A DNA stretch of 64,000 nucleotides, from NCBI RefSeq assembly GCF_017826695.1, contig NZ_JAFFZW010000008.1:62001-126000 (forward strand), in the 5' to 3' direction. Source of the stretch: Pseudomonas alliivorans (lineage in GTDB: Bacteria; Pseudomonadota; Gammaproteobacteria; Pseudomonadales; Pseudomonadaceae). How positions within the stretch are numbered: the stretch's first letter is position 1; every line of letters begins with the position of its first letter. The position numbers were made by a program, and so were the translations under genes. The notes beneath the pieces were generated by a model that saw only the letters and a program-made list of their open reading frames with translations, was not told where the DNA came from and ran no database searches. Below, in pieces: positions 17,859 to 27,752 of this stretch.

Positions 17859-18071
17859 TCAGGCTACCGGCGCAGGAGGCGGCTCGTCCGGGAGCGTAGG
17901 TTCACCGGGCTCCGTAGGCTGCTCGAATGGGGTGTCAGGACCCGGCTGACCCGGAACACCGCCCCCCACCATGTTCAATTCGGTATGGGCCATCAGAGAC
18001 CAGGCCAGCAGTCCGATCTCGTTGAGTGGAGGAGATGTTTCCTGTTCAGAGGTTTTGAACGTTGTCTTCAT
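17859..18071 (-). CDS. small proline-rich protein with a Gly-Gly motif, 70 aa
   Basis: I do not recognise a named family. A strong AGGAG lies seven bases before the ATG, and a terminator follows, so it looks like a real monocistronic gene. Residues 1-37 are helix-forming (SPPLNEIGLLAWSLMAHTEL) and end in NMVGGG; the remaining 32 residues are Pro/Glu-rich (repeats of PGxP and PxEP) with no Lys or Arg. The layout recalls a leader peptide with a double-glycine cleavage site followed by a core, but no peptidase-transporter, maturase or immunity gene is near. It could equally be a surface or disordered scaffold protein. Confidence 0.6.
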   Translation of the reverse strand: MKTTFKTSEQETSPPLNEIGLLAWSLMAHTELNMVGGGVPGQPGPDTPFEQPTEPGEPTLPDEPPPAPVA

Positions 18072-18183
18072 AGGTCACTCCTGGTCAAAGGCCGTCGCCT
18101 ACAACTGTAAACGAATGCATGTGAGGCAATAGAGTGCGAAAACGAACATTAATTCCATTCAAGAACAGGAAACAACGGCAAAA

Positions 18184-18750
18184 TCAGGTGCGTGGCAGTG
18201 TGACACCACGCTGCCCTTGATACTTGCCACCGCGATCCTTGTAGGAAACCTCACACTCTTCATCCGATTCCAGAAACAACATCTGTGCCACGCCTTCATT
18301 GGCGTAGATCTTCGCCGGCAAGGTCGTGGTGTTGGAGAATTCCAGCGTCACGTGACCTTCCCACTCCGGTTCCAGGGGCGTCACGTTGACGATAATCCCG
18401 CAGCGCGCGTAGGTGCTTTTTCCCAGACAGATGGTCAGGACATTACGCGGAATCCGGAAATATTCGACGGTGCGGGCCAGCGCGAAAGAATTGGGCGGGA
18501 TGATGCAGACGTCGCTCTTGATGTCGACAAAACTTTTTTCATCGAAGTTTTTCGGATCGACAGTGGCCGAATTGATGTTGGTGAAGACCTTGAATTCGTC
18601 GGCGCAACGCACATCGTAGCCGTAGCTGGACACGCCAAAGGAGATCAGCCGGTCGGCACCTTCGCCACGCATCTGACGCTCGACGAAGGGCTCGATCATG
18701 CCGTGTTCCTGCGCCATGCGGCGAATCCACTTGTCCGATTTGATGCTCAT
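18184..18750 (-). CDS. dcd: dCTP deaminase
   Basis: 188 residues, the usual length. It deaminates dCTP to dUTP, feeding dTMP synthesis in the cytoplasm. Family features are [20 protein letters not shown], the nucleotide-binding [17 protein letters not shown] segment with the catalytic Glu region in [15 protein letters not shown], and the C-terminal [12 protein letters not shown] tail that closes over the active site. It stands alone and is transcribed away from the cold-shock gene. Confidence 0.95.
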   Translation of the reverse strand: MSIKSDKWIRRMAQEHGMIEPFVERQMRGEGADRLISFGVSSYGYDVRCADEFKVFTNINSATVDPKNFDEKSFVDIKSDVCIIPPNSFALARTVEYFRIPRNVLTICLGKSTYARCGIIVNVTPLEPEWEGHVTLEFSNTTTLPAKIYANEGVAQMLFLESDEECEVSYKDRGGKYQGQRGVTLPRT

Positions 18751-19069
18751 GGCGATGTCCTGATTTGCGAGGTGAAAAAGATGTTGGGCATCTTACCGGG
18801 CCTGCGCCACGTGTTCAAAGGCAACATATGTACAGCTGGCGAGACCTGAGCCGCAGTTTTGAAGCGAATGGAAATAATCCTCGATAGACCATTGGCACGT
18901 CCGACAAAAAGGGTTAAGGTGGCGTCACTGTGTTGCTTGTGTCACTGAGAATCTCTACACGATGTTGAATTTCGATCCAACCATCTCCATGAATTTTCCA
19001 GCTCTTTGCACTCAGTCTCGGCCAGGGCTCTTCCTACGCCGCAGTTAACTTTGTCCAAGGAGATATACT
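18751..19069 (+). promoter_or_regulatory. promoter and long leader of the cold-shock gene
   Basis: No gene is seen in this 319-bp gap between divergent dcd and capB. The plus-strand half is expected to hold a long untranslated leader, as is usual for CspA-family genes, ending in a very strong AAGGAGATATACT before the ATG. I could not identify a definite cold box by eye. Confidence 0.4.
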
Positions 19070-19279
19070 ATGTCCAATCGCCAAACTGGTACCGTTAAGT
19101 GGTTCAACGATGAAAAAGGCTTCGGCTTCATCACTCCACAATCCGGTGACGACCTGTTCGTGCACTTCAAAGCTATCCAATCCGACGGCTTCAAAAGCCT
19201 GAAAGAAGGCCAACAGGTTTCTTTCATCGCTACCCGCGGTCAGAAAGGCATGCAAGCTGAAGAAGTTCAAGTTATCTAA
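19070..19279 (+). CDS. capB: cold-shock protein, CspA family
   Basis: 69 residues forming a single OB-fold. RNP1 (KGFGFITP) and RNP2 (DLFVHFKAI) are both intact, so it should bind single-stranded RNA and DNA as a chaperone. The sequence matches the CapB protein of pseudomonads as I remember it. A strong terminator follows 20 bases after the stop. Confidence 0.92.
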   Translation: MSNRQTGTVKWFNDEKGFGFITPQSGDDLFVHFKAIQSDGFKSLKEGQQVSFIATRGQKGMQAEEVQVI

Positions 19280-19296
19280 CTTGTACTGATTCGCTT

Positions 19297-19327
19297 AAAA
19301 ACCCCGCCCTCAAAAGCGGGGTTTTTT
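19297..19327 (+). terminator. Rho-independent terminator of capB
   Basis: AAAAACCCCGC, an eight-base loop, then GCGGGGTTTTTT: a strong stem with a T run. It could also act on transcripts from the opposite strand because the left arm is preceded by an A run. Confidence 0.92.
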
Positions 19328-19412
19328 ATTGCCTGCCATTCAGGCTCAGGCTTCGACACCGACTCGAACGGGGCCGAACAGGCCGACCCACACTCGATAG
19401 CGTTCTTACCGG

Positions 19413-20507
19413 TCAGTCATCACTGACAGAGATCGACGGCATGGCCGGACTGGCCGCCTCCTGCAGAACAATCCGCGCGCCGACATGGCGGGCCAATTCC
19501 TGATACACCATTGCAATCTGACTCTCCGGCTCGGCAATCGCCGTCGGCTTGCCACCATCGGCCTGCTCGCGAATCAGCATCGACAGCGGCAATGAGGCCA
19601 GCAACTCGACGTCATACTGCGACGCCAGCTTCTCCCCTCCCCCTTCACCGAACAGATGCTCGGCGTGTCCGCAATTCGAGCAGATGTGCACTGCCATATT
19701 TTCCACGACACCCAGCACCGGAATATTCACTTTGCGGAACATTTCGACGCCCTTGCGCGCATCCAGCAAGGCAAGATCCTGCGGTGTGGTGACGATGACG
19801 GCACCGGCTACCGGCACTTTCTGCGCCAGCGTGAGTTGGATGTCACCGGTACCTGGCGGCATATCGATAATCAGATAATCCAGGTCATTCCAGGCCGTCT
19901 GGGTGACCAGTTGCAGCAAGGCACCCGAAACCATCGGACCGCGCCAGACCATCGGCGTATTGTCATCTGTCAGAAACGCCATCGACATCACTTCGATACC
20001 GTGCGCCTCGATTGGCACGAACCATTTCTGATCCTTGATCTTCGGCCGCGTACCTTCGGGGATGCCGAACATCACGCCCTGACTCGGCCCATAGATATCT
20101 GCGTCGAGAATGCCCACACGTGCGCCTTCGCGAGACAGCGCCAGCGCCAGGTTGGCTGCCGTGGTGGATTTACCGACGCCGCCCTTGCCTGAGGCAACAG
20201 CCACAATATTCTTCACATTGGCCAGCCCCGGAATCTGGCTCTGCGCCTTGTGGGCGCTGATCACGGTACTGATCTCCACCCTGGCCAAGGACACGCCGTC
20301 GATATTTTCGATAGCCGTCTTCAGCACATGCGCCCAACCGTTCTTGAACAGGTCTGCGGCGTAGCCCAGTTCAAGCCGCAGAGTGACTTGCGATCCGTCG
20401 ATGTCGATGGCCCGCACGCAACCGGCGCTGAGCGGGTCCTGATTCAGATAAGGGTCGGTGTACTGGCGAAGAATCGTCTCCACCGCCGCGCGATTGACAG
20501 CGCTCAT
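19413..20507 (-). CDS. apbC: iron-sulfur cluster carrier protein ApbC/Mrp
   Basis: 364 residues. An N-terminal DUF59/MIP18-like domain (1-85) precedes the P-loop ATPase, with the deviant Walker A SGKGGVGKSTTAANLA near residue 107 and the C-x2-C pair in HICSNCGHAEHLFG that holds a transferable [4Fe-4S] cluster. It assembles and delivers Fe-S clusters in the cytoplasm. It is divergent from metG, the usual neighbour of this gene in pseudomonads; the two share the intergenic region 20508-20682. Confidence 0.93.
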   Translation of the reverse strand: MSAVNRAAVETILRQYTDPYLNQDPLSAGCVRAIDIDGSQVTLRLELGYAADLFKNGWAHVLKTAIENIDGVSLARVEISTVISAHKAQSQIPGLANVKNIVAVASGKGGVGKSTTAANLALALSREGARVGILDADIYGPSQGVMFGIPEGTRPKIKDQKWFVPIEAHGIEVMSMAFLTDDNTPMVWRGPMVSGALLQLVTQTAWNDLDYLIIDMPPGTGDIQLTLAQKVPVAGAVIVTTPQDLALLDARKGVEMFRKVNIPVLGVVENMAVHICSNCGHAEHLFGEGGGEKLASQYDVELLASLPLSMLIREQADGGKPTAIAEPESQIAMVYQELARHVGARIVLQEAASPAMPSISVSDD

Positions 20508-20682
20508 GGGCTCGCTCCGAAAAAAGACTGACTAAAACAGGCGGCTATCCTACCTGTTCTGTCGTGTGCCGACATGGTTTCGCTGCACAAGCAGGCGCAT
20601 TCCCACAACAGCACGAGGTGAAAAAAATTGCTCAGACCTTTATAGTGGCCGACCTCCGTTCCAGTTCAAGTAGCCGAGCCCC

Positions 20683-22725
20683 ATGTCCGAGCCACGCAAG
20701 ATACTCGTTACCAGCGCCCTGCCCTATGCCAATGGTTCCATCCATCTTGGCCACATGCTCGAGTACATCCAGACCGACATGTGGGTGCGGTTCCAGAAGC
20801 ACCGCGGCAATCAGTGCATCTATGTCTGCGCAGACGACGCCCACGGCTCGGCAATCATGCTGCGTGCCGAAAAGGAAGGCATCACTCCGGAACAGCTGAT
20901 TGCCGACGTCAAGGCCGAGCACAGCGGCGACTTTGCCGACTTTCTGGTGAATTTCGACAACTTCCACTCGACGCACTCGGATGAAAATCGCGAGCTGTCG
21001 AGCATGATCTACACCCGTCTGCGTGATGCCGGGCATATTGCGACGCGTTCCATCACCCAGTACTTCGACCCTGAAAAGAAGATGTTCCTGGCCGACCGCT
21101 TCATCAAGGGCACCTGTCCGAAATGTGGCACGGAAGATCAATACGGCGACAATTGCGAAAAGTGCGGTGCCACCTATGCACCGACCGACCTGAAAGATCC
21201 GAAATCGGCGATTTCCGGCGCGACCCCCGTACTCAAGGATTCCAAACACTTCTTCTTCGACCTGCCCGCCTTCGACGCCATGCTCAAGAGCTGGACCCGC
21301 AGCGGAACGCTGCAGGACGCCGTCGCCAACAAGATCGCCGAATGGCTGGACAGCGGTCTGCAACAGTGGGACATCTCCCGGGACGCGCCGTACTTCGGTT
21401 TCGAGATTCCTGACGAGCCGGGCAAATACTTCTATGTCTGGCTGGACGCGCCGATCGGTTACATGGCCAGCTTCAAGAACCTGTGTGCGCGCCGTCCGGA
21501 ACTGGACTTCGATGCCTACTGGGCGAAGGACGCAACCACCGAGCTGTATCATTTCATCGGCAAGGACATCGTCAATTTCCACGCGCTGTTCTGGCCGGCC
21601 ATGCTGGAAGGCGCAGGTCTGCGCAAGCCGACCGCCATCAATGTCCATGGCTACCTGACCGTCAATGGTCAGAAGATGTCCAAATCCCGTGGCACATTCA
21701 TCAAGGCACGTACCTACCTTGATCACCTGTCACCTGAATACCTGCGCTACTACTACGCCTCGAAACTGGGCCGTGGCGTGGATGATCTGGACCTCAATCT
21801 GGAAGACTTCATCCAGAAGGTCAATTCGGACCTGATCGGCAAGGTCGTGAACATCGCCAGCCGTTGCGCCGGCTTCATTCACAAGGGCAACGCCGGCGTC
21901 ATGGTGTCTGCCAATGCCGCGCCCGAACTGACCGATGCCTTCCTGGTTGCCGCGCCAAGCATCGCCGACGCTTATGAAGCCCGCGATTTCGCTCGTGCCA
22001 TGCGCGAAACGATGGCCCTGGCTGATCGCGCCAATGCCTACATTGCCGAAAAGACCCCCTGGGCCCTGGCCAAGCAGGAAGGTAAGCAGGACGAAGTTCA
22101 GGCTGTATGCGCATTGGGCATCAACCTGTTCCGCCAGTTGGTGATCTTCCTCAAACCCGTCCTGCCGAAGCTGGCTGCCGACGCCGAGGCGTTCCTCAAC
22201 GTAGCCCCGCTGACCTGGGACGATCACCAGACACTGCTGGTCAATCATCAGCTCAACCCGTTCTCGGCCCTGATGACGCGGATCGATCCGGTCAAGGTTG
22301 AAGCCATGACAGCTGCATCAAAAGAAGACCTGGCTGCCAGCGCTACTGACACGGCACCTCAAGGTAACGGTGAACTGGCCAAGGATCCTCTTTCGGCGGA
22401 AATCGACTTTGATACATTCGCCGCAGTGGACCTTCGCGTCGCGTTGATCCTCAAGGCCGAACACGTGGAGGGTGCAGACAAACTGCTGCGCCTGACCCTC
22501 GATATCGGTGACGAGCAGCGCAACGTGTTCTCCGGCATCAAGAGCGCTTACCCGAACCCGAGCGAGCTGGAAGGTCGCCTGACCATGATGATCGCCAACC
22601 TCAAGCCCCGCAAAATGCGTTTCGGCATTTCGGAAGGCATGGTGATGGCGGCAGGCCCTGGCGGCGAAGAAATCTACCTGCTCAGCCCGGACAGCGGCGC
22701 CAAGCCCGGCCAGCGCATCAAGTAA
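20683..22725 (+). CDS. metG: methionyl-tRNA synthetase
   Basis: 680 residues, class I. HIGH box in [12 protein letters not shown] near residues 18-24, zinc knuckle [18 protein letters not shown] near 146, KMSKS in [11 protein letters not shown] near 334, and a C-terminal EMAP/Trbp111 tRNA-binding domain (about 575-680: [16 protein letters not shown] to GAKPGQRIK) that dimerises the enzyme. It charges tRNA-Met. Transcribed alone, with its own terminator. Confidence 0.97.
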   Translation: MSEPRKILVTSALPYANGSIHLGHMLEYIQTDMWVRFQKHRGNQCIYVCADDAHGSAIMLRAEKEGITPEQLIADVKAEHSGDFADFLVNFDNFHSTHSDENRELSSMIYTRLRDAGHIATRSITQYFDPEKKMFLADRFIKGTCPKCGTEDQYGDNCEKCGATYAPTDLKDPKSAISGATPVLKDSKHFFFDLPAFDAMLKSWTRSGTLQDAVANKIAEWLDSGLQQWDISRDAPYFGFEIPDEPGKYFYVWLDAPIGYMASFKNLCARRPELDFDAYWAKDATTELYHFIGKDIVNFHALFWPAMLEGAGLRKPTAINVHGYLTVNGQKMSKSRGTFIKARTYLDHLSPEYLRYYYASKLGRGVDDLDLNLEDFIQKVNSDLIGKVVNIASRCAGFIHKGNAGVMVSANAAPELTDAFLVAAPSIADAYEARDFARAMRETMALADRANAYIAEKTPWALAKQEGKQDEVQAVCALGINLFRQLVIFLKPVLPKLAADAEAFLNVAPLTWDDHQTLLVNHQLNPFSALMTRIDPVKVEAMTAASKEDLAASATDTAPQGNGELAKDPLSAEIDFDTFAAVDLRVALILKAEHVEGADKLLRLTLDIGDEQRNVFSGIKSAYPNPSELEGRLTMMIANLKPRKMRFGISEGMVMAAGPGGEEIYLLSPDSGAKPGQRIK

Positions 22726-22736
22726 TGCACAAGGAA

Positions 22737-22775
22737 GCCCGGTATCCGTTGATCGTTTACGGATGCCGGGCTTTT
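22737..22775 (+). terminator. Rho-independent terminator of metG
   Basis: GCCCGGTATCCG and CGGATGCCGGGC pair around an eleven-base loop and are followed by TTTTGC, starting 11 bases after the metG stop. Confidence 0.85.
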
Positions 22776-22838
22776 GCATATCCGCAAGAATAATCCCCTG
22801 ACGCCTACCGGCCACAGCCTGTTCCTATTGGCAAGCGC

Positions 22839-23879
22839 ATGAACCTGATCCAGCACATTGACGCCCTCCTCCCACAGACGCAGTGCGGCAAGTGCGGGCA
22901 CCCCGGGTGCAAGCCTTATGCGCAAGGCATCGCCAATGGTGAGGCCATCAACAAATGCCCACCCGGTGGCAATGAGACCATCGCGCAGTTGGCCAATCTG
23001 CTGGCAGTGCCCGTCTTGCCGCTGGACACCGAGCGTGGATCGGCACCTGCTCAGGTCGCCTTCATTCGCGAAGCCGAGTGCATTGGCTGCACGAAATGTA
23101 TTCAGGCCTGCCCGGTCGACGCCATCGTCGGTGCCGCAAAACTGATGCACACCGTGATCATCGACGAATGCACCGGGTGCGATTTGTGTGTGGCGCCCTG
23201 CCCTGTGGACTGCATTGAAATGCATCCATTGCCTGTAGCGCAGGTAAAACCGTTGGCTGTCATTCCGATCGTGGGCGACGTGGAGCTTGATGCGCGGCAG
23301 CAACAGGCTCGCCTGCACAAGCGTGATCACGCTCGCCAGCGATTCGAGTCGCGCAATGCCCGGTTGCAGCGCGAGCAGGAGCGAAGGCATGCAGAGCGGC
23401 TGGCGAGGTCACAGAAGTCTTCGTCAGGATCAGCGGCATCCCTCGCTGCATTGCAACGGGTGCAGACCAACAAAACAGGCACAGGCGATGAAGCACTTAA
23501 AAAAGCACGAGCCGCCGTTGCCATGAGTCGTGCGCAATTGAACAAATCCCTCAAGGCTTTCGGTCATCCGCCTGTCGCCGAACAAGCAGCACGCCTGGTG
23601 GTGCTGCAGCAGGAATACGAAGCCGCAGAGCAGGCGCTGCAAAAGCTCCTGTCGACACCCAAAGTCACACCCGCCCGGCCGATAGCGAAGCCCGATGCAG
23701 GCGCGGTGAAGCGTGCCAAAATCCAGCAGGCGATGGCCCATGCCAACCTCAAGAAAGCGCAGGCAGCCAACGCTCAGCCAGAGCAACTGGCAAGCCTGGA
23801 AGAAGCGGTCACGCTTGCCGCTCAAACGCTCGAGGCCGCAGAGCAGGCGTTCGCCAGCTCTCAGGATCCATCAGCCTGA
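22839..23879 (+). CDS. rnfB: RnfB-like iron-sulfur protein, soluble orphan form
   Basis: 346 residues. It starts directly with the RnfB Fe-S domain ([12 protein letters not shown], then a fourth Cys in CPPGG) followed by two ferredoxin-type 4Fe-4S motifs, [12 protein letters not shown] near 85 and [12 protein letters not shown] near 115. The membrane anchor that begins E. coli RsxB is missing, and residues 150-346 form an Ala/Gln/Lys/Glu-rich, coiled-coil-like tail. In P. aeruginosa the full rnf operon sits between metG and nth; here only rnfB remains. A complete Rnf complex cannot be made from this locus, so it may serve as a free electron carrier or be on the way to loss. Confidence 0.85.
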   Translation: MNLIQHIDALLPQTQCGKCGHPGCKPYAQGIANGEAINKCPPGGNETIAQLANLLAVPVLPLDTERGSAPAQVAFIREAECIGCTKCIQACPVDAIVGAAKLMHTVIIDECTGCDLCVAPCPVDCIEMHPLPVAQVKPLAVIPIVGDVELDARQQQARLHKRDHARQRFESRNARLQREQERRHAERLARSQKSSSGSAASLAALQRVQTNKTGTGDEALKKARAAVAMSRAQLNKSLKAFGHPPVAEQAARLVVLQQEYEAAEQALQKLLSTPKVTPARPIAKPDAGAVKRAKIQQAMAHANLKKAQAANAQPEQLASLEEAVTLAAQTLEAAEQAFASSQDPSA

Positions 23880-23984
23880 AACAGAAGGTGTGTGCTTGTT
23901 TGGCAACTGGAGCACTACAGTGGCACATTACCGTCCCGACACCCGTGCTGACCTTATGACCTGCCCCAAGGAAACGCTTCGCCC

Positions 23985-24623
23985 ATGAATGCCGCAAAAC
24001 GCCTGGAAATTTTCCGCAGGCTCCACGAGGACAACCCGGACCCCAAAACCGAGCTGGCCTACACCACGCCATTCGAATTGCTGATCTCGGTGATTCTTTC
24101 GGCACAGGCAACCGACGTGAGCGTCAACAAGGCGACTGCACGGCTGTACCCAGTGGCAAACACACCGCAGGCGATTCACGCACTGGGCGTCGAGGGCCTG
24201 TCCGAATACATCAGGACGATTGGCCTGTATAACAGCAAGGCCAAAAACGTCATTGAAACCTGTCGTCTGCTCATGGAACGGCACAACGGTGAAGTCCCCG
24301 AAACCCGCGAAGCGCTTGAAGCGTTGCCCGGTGTAGGACGCAAGACCGCCAACGTTGTACTCAACACCGCATTCCGCCAAATGGCCATGGCCGTCGATAC
24401 GCATATTTTTCGGGTCAGCAACCGAACCGGCATCGCGCCTGGCAAGAACGTTGTGGAGGTCGAAAAGCAACTGATGAAGTTTGTGCCCAGGCATTACCTG
24501 CTGGATGCGCATCATTGGCTGATACTGCATGGCCGTTACGTGTGCCAGGCGCGCAAGCCCCGCTGCGGGAGCTGCCGCATTGAAGACCTTTGCGACTACA
24601 AATTCAAAACCTCTGACGATTGA
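23985..24623 (+). CDS. nth: endonuclease III
   Basis: 212 residues, the normal length. The helix-hairpin-helix LPGVGRKTANVV carries the catalytic Lys near residue 120, the catalytic Asp is in AVDTHIFRVSNR, and the C-terminal cluster loop has the C-x6-C-x2-C-x5-C spacing (CQARKPRCGSCRIEDLC) for a [4Fe-4S] cluster. It removes oxidised pyrimidines and cuts abasic sites in base-excision repair. Located 105 bp after rnfB, its usual neighbour. Confidence 0.97.
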   Translation: MNAAKRLEIFRRLHEDNPDPKTELAYTTPFELLISVILSAQATDVSVNKATARLYPVANTPQAIHALGVEGLSEYIRTIGLYNSKAKNVIETCRLLMERHNGEVPETREALEALPGVGRKTANVVLNTAFRQMAMAVDTHIFRVSNRTGIAPGKNVVEVEKQLMKFVPRHYLLDAHHWLILHGRYVCQARKPRCGSCRIEDLCDYKFKTSDD

Positions 24624-24728
24624 TTCAAATAGACTCAGACGGGTTGATCGATTGAAAAAATCTTTTTTACCCGCCACAGCTTTGTCGATATAAGGTGCGC
24701 CAGTACAGCCGAATCCTGGAGCCACTTC

Positions 24729-24911
24729 ATGAGTACTGGCAAAGAGCAATTAGATGTCGATGATGATTTTGTCGCTGTCGATCCGGATGAGGTCGAGCAG
24801 GTTGCCGCTGAACCGGCGAAGACCAATTTGAGCAAGCGGCGCACAATCGATAATCTTCTGGAAGAACGTCGCTTGCAAAAACAGCTGGCGGATTACGATT
24901 TCGATCTGTAG
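24729..24911 (+). CDS. small conserved Pseudomonas protein (PA3496-like), 60 aa
   Basis: An acidic N-terminus (LDVDDDFVAVDPDEVEQ) is followed by a conserved-looking basic helix (LSKRRTIDNLLEERRLQKQL) and the tail ADYDFDL. A small protein of this kind follows nth in P. aeruginosa (PA3496), and the position is kept here, which supports a real gene. No membrane segment or enzyme motif is visible. Function unknown. Confidence 0.75.
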   Translation: MSTGKEQLDVDDDFVAVDPDEVEQVAAEPAKTNLSKRRTIDNLLEERRLQKQLADYDFDL

Positions 24912-25058
24912 CGCCCATATCAGGCAGAAGAACCTGCCGGACTCAACCGATGGCGCGAAAGCCCCTCGCCAGGAGAGGCTTTGTTCCGCGAATTCCCGAT
25001 CGCAGTCAACGCGCTATTTCTGCTGGCATTACCCTCCAGATGTCCATTCTGCTCCGGC

Positions 25059-25685
25059 TCATACCAATCCATTCCGTTGCGCCAGTTCGATCAGATCGAC
25101 AAGTGAGTGCGCATTGAGCTTGAGCAGCAGCCGGGTCTTGTAGGTACTCACGGTCTTGTTGCTCAGAAACATGCCGTCGGCAATTTCCTTGTTGGTCTTG
25201 CCTCTCGCCAACTGCTGCAAAACCATCATTTCACGTCCGGAGAGGCGGTCAACCATTTCCGACTCACTGGCGTTGCCCATGCTGGACCGAACCGTGTGCA
25301 GTGCCTGGTTGGGAAAATAGCTATAGCCCGATAACACTGCCTTGATGGCACTCAACAACTCGGTGAGGTCCTGCTGCTTGCACACGTAGCCGGCGGCACC
25401 TGCCTGCATGCAACGCATGGAAAAGTGGCCGGGAGCCTGTGACGTCAGGATCAGGACTTTGAACGGCAGGGTCATGGCCGACAGACGAGCGATGACTTCA
25501 AGGCCATCGAGCTTGGGGATACCTATGTCGAGAATGACAATATCAGGCAAATGCTCACGGGCCAGTTGCAGTGCGTCCACTCCATTGTCTGTCTCCGCAA
25601 TGACCTCATAGCCATGACGCTCCATCAGCATGCGTACAGCAAGGCGAATGACAGGATGATCATCCACGATCAGCACTTTATTCAT
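25059..25685 (-). CDS. erdR: LuxR/NarL-type response regulator, BvgA/ErdR-like
   Basis: 208 residues. Receiver domain 1-120 with the acidic pocket D8-D9, phosphoacceptor D53 (VILDIGIPKLDGLEV) and K105-region; LuxR-type HTH about 145-205 (LSGREMMVLQQLARGKTNKEIADGMF). The sequence resembles Bordetella BvgA throughout and the Pseudomonas ErdR/CrbR regulator of ethanol and acetate metabolism even more. No sensor kinase is adjacent; the partner of ErdR/CrbR is normally unlinked. I chose ATG 25685 because the receiver then begins at MNKVLIVDDHP with GGAC upstream. A TTCCTACAAAAC motif lies 128 bases upstream. The symbol rests on remembered similarity. Confidence 0.85.
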   Translation of the reverse strand: MNKVLIVDDHPVIRLAVRMLMERHGYEVIAETDNGVDALQLAREHLPDIVILDIGIPKLDGLEVIARLSAMTLPFKVLILTSQAPGHFSMRCMQAGAAGYVCKQQDLTELLSAIKAVLSGYSYFPNQALHTVRSSMGNASESEMVDRLSGREMMVLQQLARGKTNKEIADGMFLSNKTVSTYKTRLLLKLNAHSLVDLIELAQRNGLV

Positions 25686-26954
25686 GGGCAGTCCAATTTT
25701 CGCTATTCGAATTTTCAGAGTCAGCACAATAGCTTAGTCGTTTAGTGCTTTGCATGACGCTCCCCCCTGAGGACCAACACCCAAAGACCGTTCATACATT
25801 TACTGAGGAATATTCCTACAAAACTCGAGACGAACGAGCTCTTTCTTATCTTTTTCACAGAGCCTTCCTTATCGGAATTCGATAACAGTATGACTACCCG
25901 GAGCAGCGGAATAGAGCAACTGCATACCGGACAGCATGTGTAGCGAACCCGATCGCTAATCGATTCCTGACTGACCTGACAGCCACTTCAATTAAAACCA
26001 ATCCTTCCATGGGGATCGCTGTAGAGTGAACGCCCTTGAACCAGCGCAGTGCCATCACCGATGGGACAGACGTACTTCTCCTTAGATTTTTGCCTTCTAA
26101 AAAACGTAACGCTTGCAACGTGCCGAACCCTTTAACGGCCGCAGATATCACGCATGACGATAGCAGCTGTTTCCGATTCCCGAACCAGAGTGTCCTGCAG
26201 ATGGAAGCAGGGAGACCGGTTGTAACAAAACATATTCAGTCTTTGAATTCTGATCCGCGACGCTTTCCTTACCATCAAACCAACGCCTGGACTCGATTAA
26301 AAATTACACAAAAAAAATAATCCTTTTGTATATATATTTGTTTAAAGAGAAAACCTGCAAAAAAATCAGAAATTTCCTACAAGCTTGCATACTCTCTTCC
26401 GCATCCATTCTGATCTGAACCCCTAAGCGTCACCTATTTTCCTGACGCGTGACAGTAAATCACATAATCAGACACCATCGCTATTTCTTACAAAACTTTA
26501 GTACCTTTATCGCCTGTCACACCGAAAACAGCTCATCCGACAGAAAGCTAATACTATATCTCCGCCCAACGCCATAGCAAAATCATCGAAGAGGAAAAAT
26601 ACTACAAAACTAACAGACGGCATTGAATTACATGTAAGACACCGAACAGACACCTAAGTTGTTTCATGTAAGCCACCGCTTTTTCACTTGCAAAACCTAT
26701 TACCAGTCGTTACTTTTTTAAGAGCAAACTCATTAACAGGACTGCCGAGCGACTGCACTACTCATGCACACTTCGACCTCCCTCATTAATGAGACCAGAC
26801 TAAATATATGAATTGCGTTTATTAAAAGTTGAAAACAATTGGGCAACATGGACAGGGCCCATCCACCCCATCGGCTGTTTGACGACATCACCATGAGCCT
26901 GACAACTCGCTGGGTGCCGCCCTGTGGACAGCCCTGTTCAAAAAAGGATCTACC
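25686..26954. other. 1.27-kb AT-rich stretch without a convincing gene
   Basis: Base composition shifts to clearly AT-rich (for example runs of A and T around 26290-26350 and 26690-26830), unlike the GC-rich flanks. ORFs here are short, lack Shine-Dalgarno sequences and are not coding-like. It holds the motif TTCCTACAAAAC at 25813, related copies TTCCTACAAGCT at 26374 and TTCTTACAAAAC at 26486, and a 12-bp palindrome CTCATTAATGAG at 26782-26793. AT-rich DNA of this kind is a natural MvaT/H-NS target, and an MvaT-like gene lies 1.3 kb downstream. Acquired DNA or a decayed gene is possible. Confidence 0.6.
25813..25824 (+). promoter_or_regulatory. recurring motif TTCCTACAAAAC, copy 1
   Basis: Exact 12-mer in the intergenic region before the BvgA-like regulator gene, 128 bases from its start. 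It overlaps a palindrome AGGAATATTCCT (25806-25817), giving an inverted TTCCT half-site. BvgA of Bordetella binds inverted TTTCCTA-like heptads, so regulator binding is a reasonable guess. Confidence 0.45.
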
Positions 26955-27482
26955 ATGAACAAGAATTTTTCACGCACCACATCCAAAGACCCTACCTACC
27001 TTGATTTGATTTCGGCAGTGGAAGCATTTGTCGCCAACGGCGGCGTGATTGCGGTGATACCTGAAGATGAAACAGCAAACGCCGCAGGCGTGGTGAACGC
27101 TAACATTGATACCCACAGGGAGACTGAAGCAGAGGTCATTTCCAAAGTGGAACTGTTGAAAAGTCTGGTCGCCAAAGGCGCTGGATTTTCTGCGCTCCAG
27201 TATTCCCTCAGGATGAACAGGAAAGACATACGCAAGTTGGCCATTGATCATGGCGTGAGAATACATTGCAGCCGTCCCGTCGAACACATGGAACGTGAAA
27301 GACGACATGAGGCAATCGATATCGATGACAGGGTAGCCGGTCATGTCATGCACTATTCAAGCCTGGGCTATACCGCGTCCGAGATTGCGCAGGTTCTTGA
27401 TTTGAGCCTGCGTCAGGTCTGGAACATCGGTAAGGCCTATCGACTTGAATTAAGGCAGGTACGGAACACGGACATACCCTAG
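26955..27482 (+). CDS. hypothetical protein with two helix-turn-helix-like segments, 175 aa
   Basis: A good AAGGA lies nine bases before the ATG. I do not recognise the family. Residues 66-100 (LLKSLVAKGAGFSALQYSLRMNRKDIRKLAIDHGVRI) and 131-165 (HYSSLGYTASEIAQVLDLSLRQVWNIGKAYRL) both read as helix-turn-helix units, the second like the DNA-invertase/transposase HTH. The N-terminus (DLISAVEAFVANGGVIAVIPEDE) is a probable alpha/beta unit. No membrane segment is seen. A small DNA-binding regulator is the most likely role. It is in the AT-rich zone with two other small genes but is spaced too far for a clear operon. Confidence 0.65.
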   Translation: MNKNFSRTTSKDPTYLDLISAVEAFVANGGVIAVIPEDETANAAGVVNANIDTHRETEAEVISKVELLKSLVAKGAGFSALQYSLRMNRKDIRKLAIDHGVRIHCSRPVEHMERERRHEAIDIDDRVAGHVMHYSSLGYTASEIAQVLDLSLRQVWNIGKAYRLELRQVRNTDIP

Positions 27483-27752
27483 AGCCCCCCCAACCACGGC
27501 GCATAAAGGCCCTGCCCGCGCGGCCTTGAAGAGGTGTCGTTATAGAAATACATCCGTCAGTGCGCTGACAAGGGTAATGGCAGACTGAACAATGGCATAC
27601 ACTTCTCACGCACACGGCGAGATGTTTTGAACACACGAAATGTGAAGTGCACTAATTCGAATGGCAAAGACCCATGCTTACCCCTGAAAAGAAGATGACG
27701 GTCACCCACCCATTACCCATGTGCATGCACGTCTGTTAAAGGAGAATTACTC

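Noticed and set aside
26461-26700. GacA upstream activating sequence or rsm-type sRNA in the AT-rich gap
   Set aside because: TGTAAG and CTTACA occur (26487, 26633, 26667) but never with the required six-base spacing, and no run of GGA motifs was seen.
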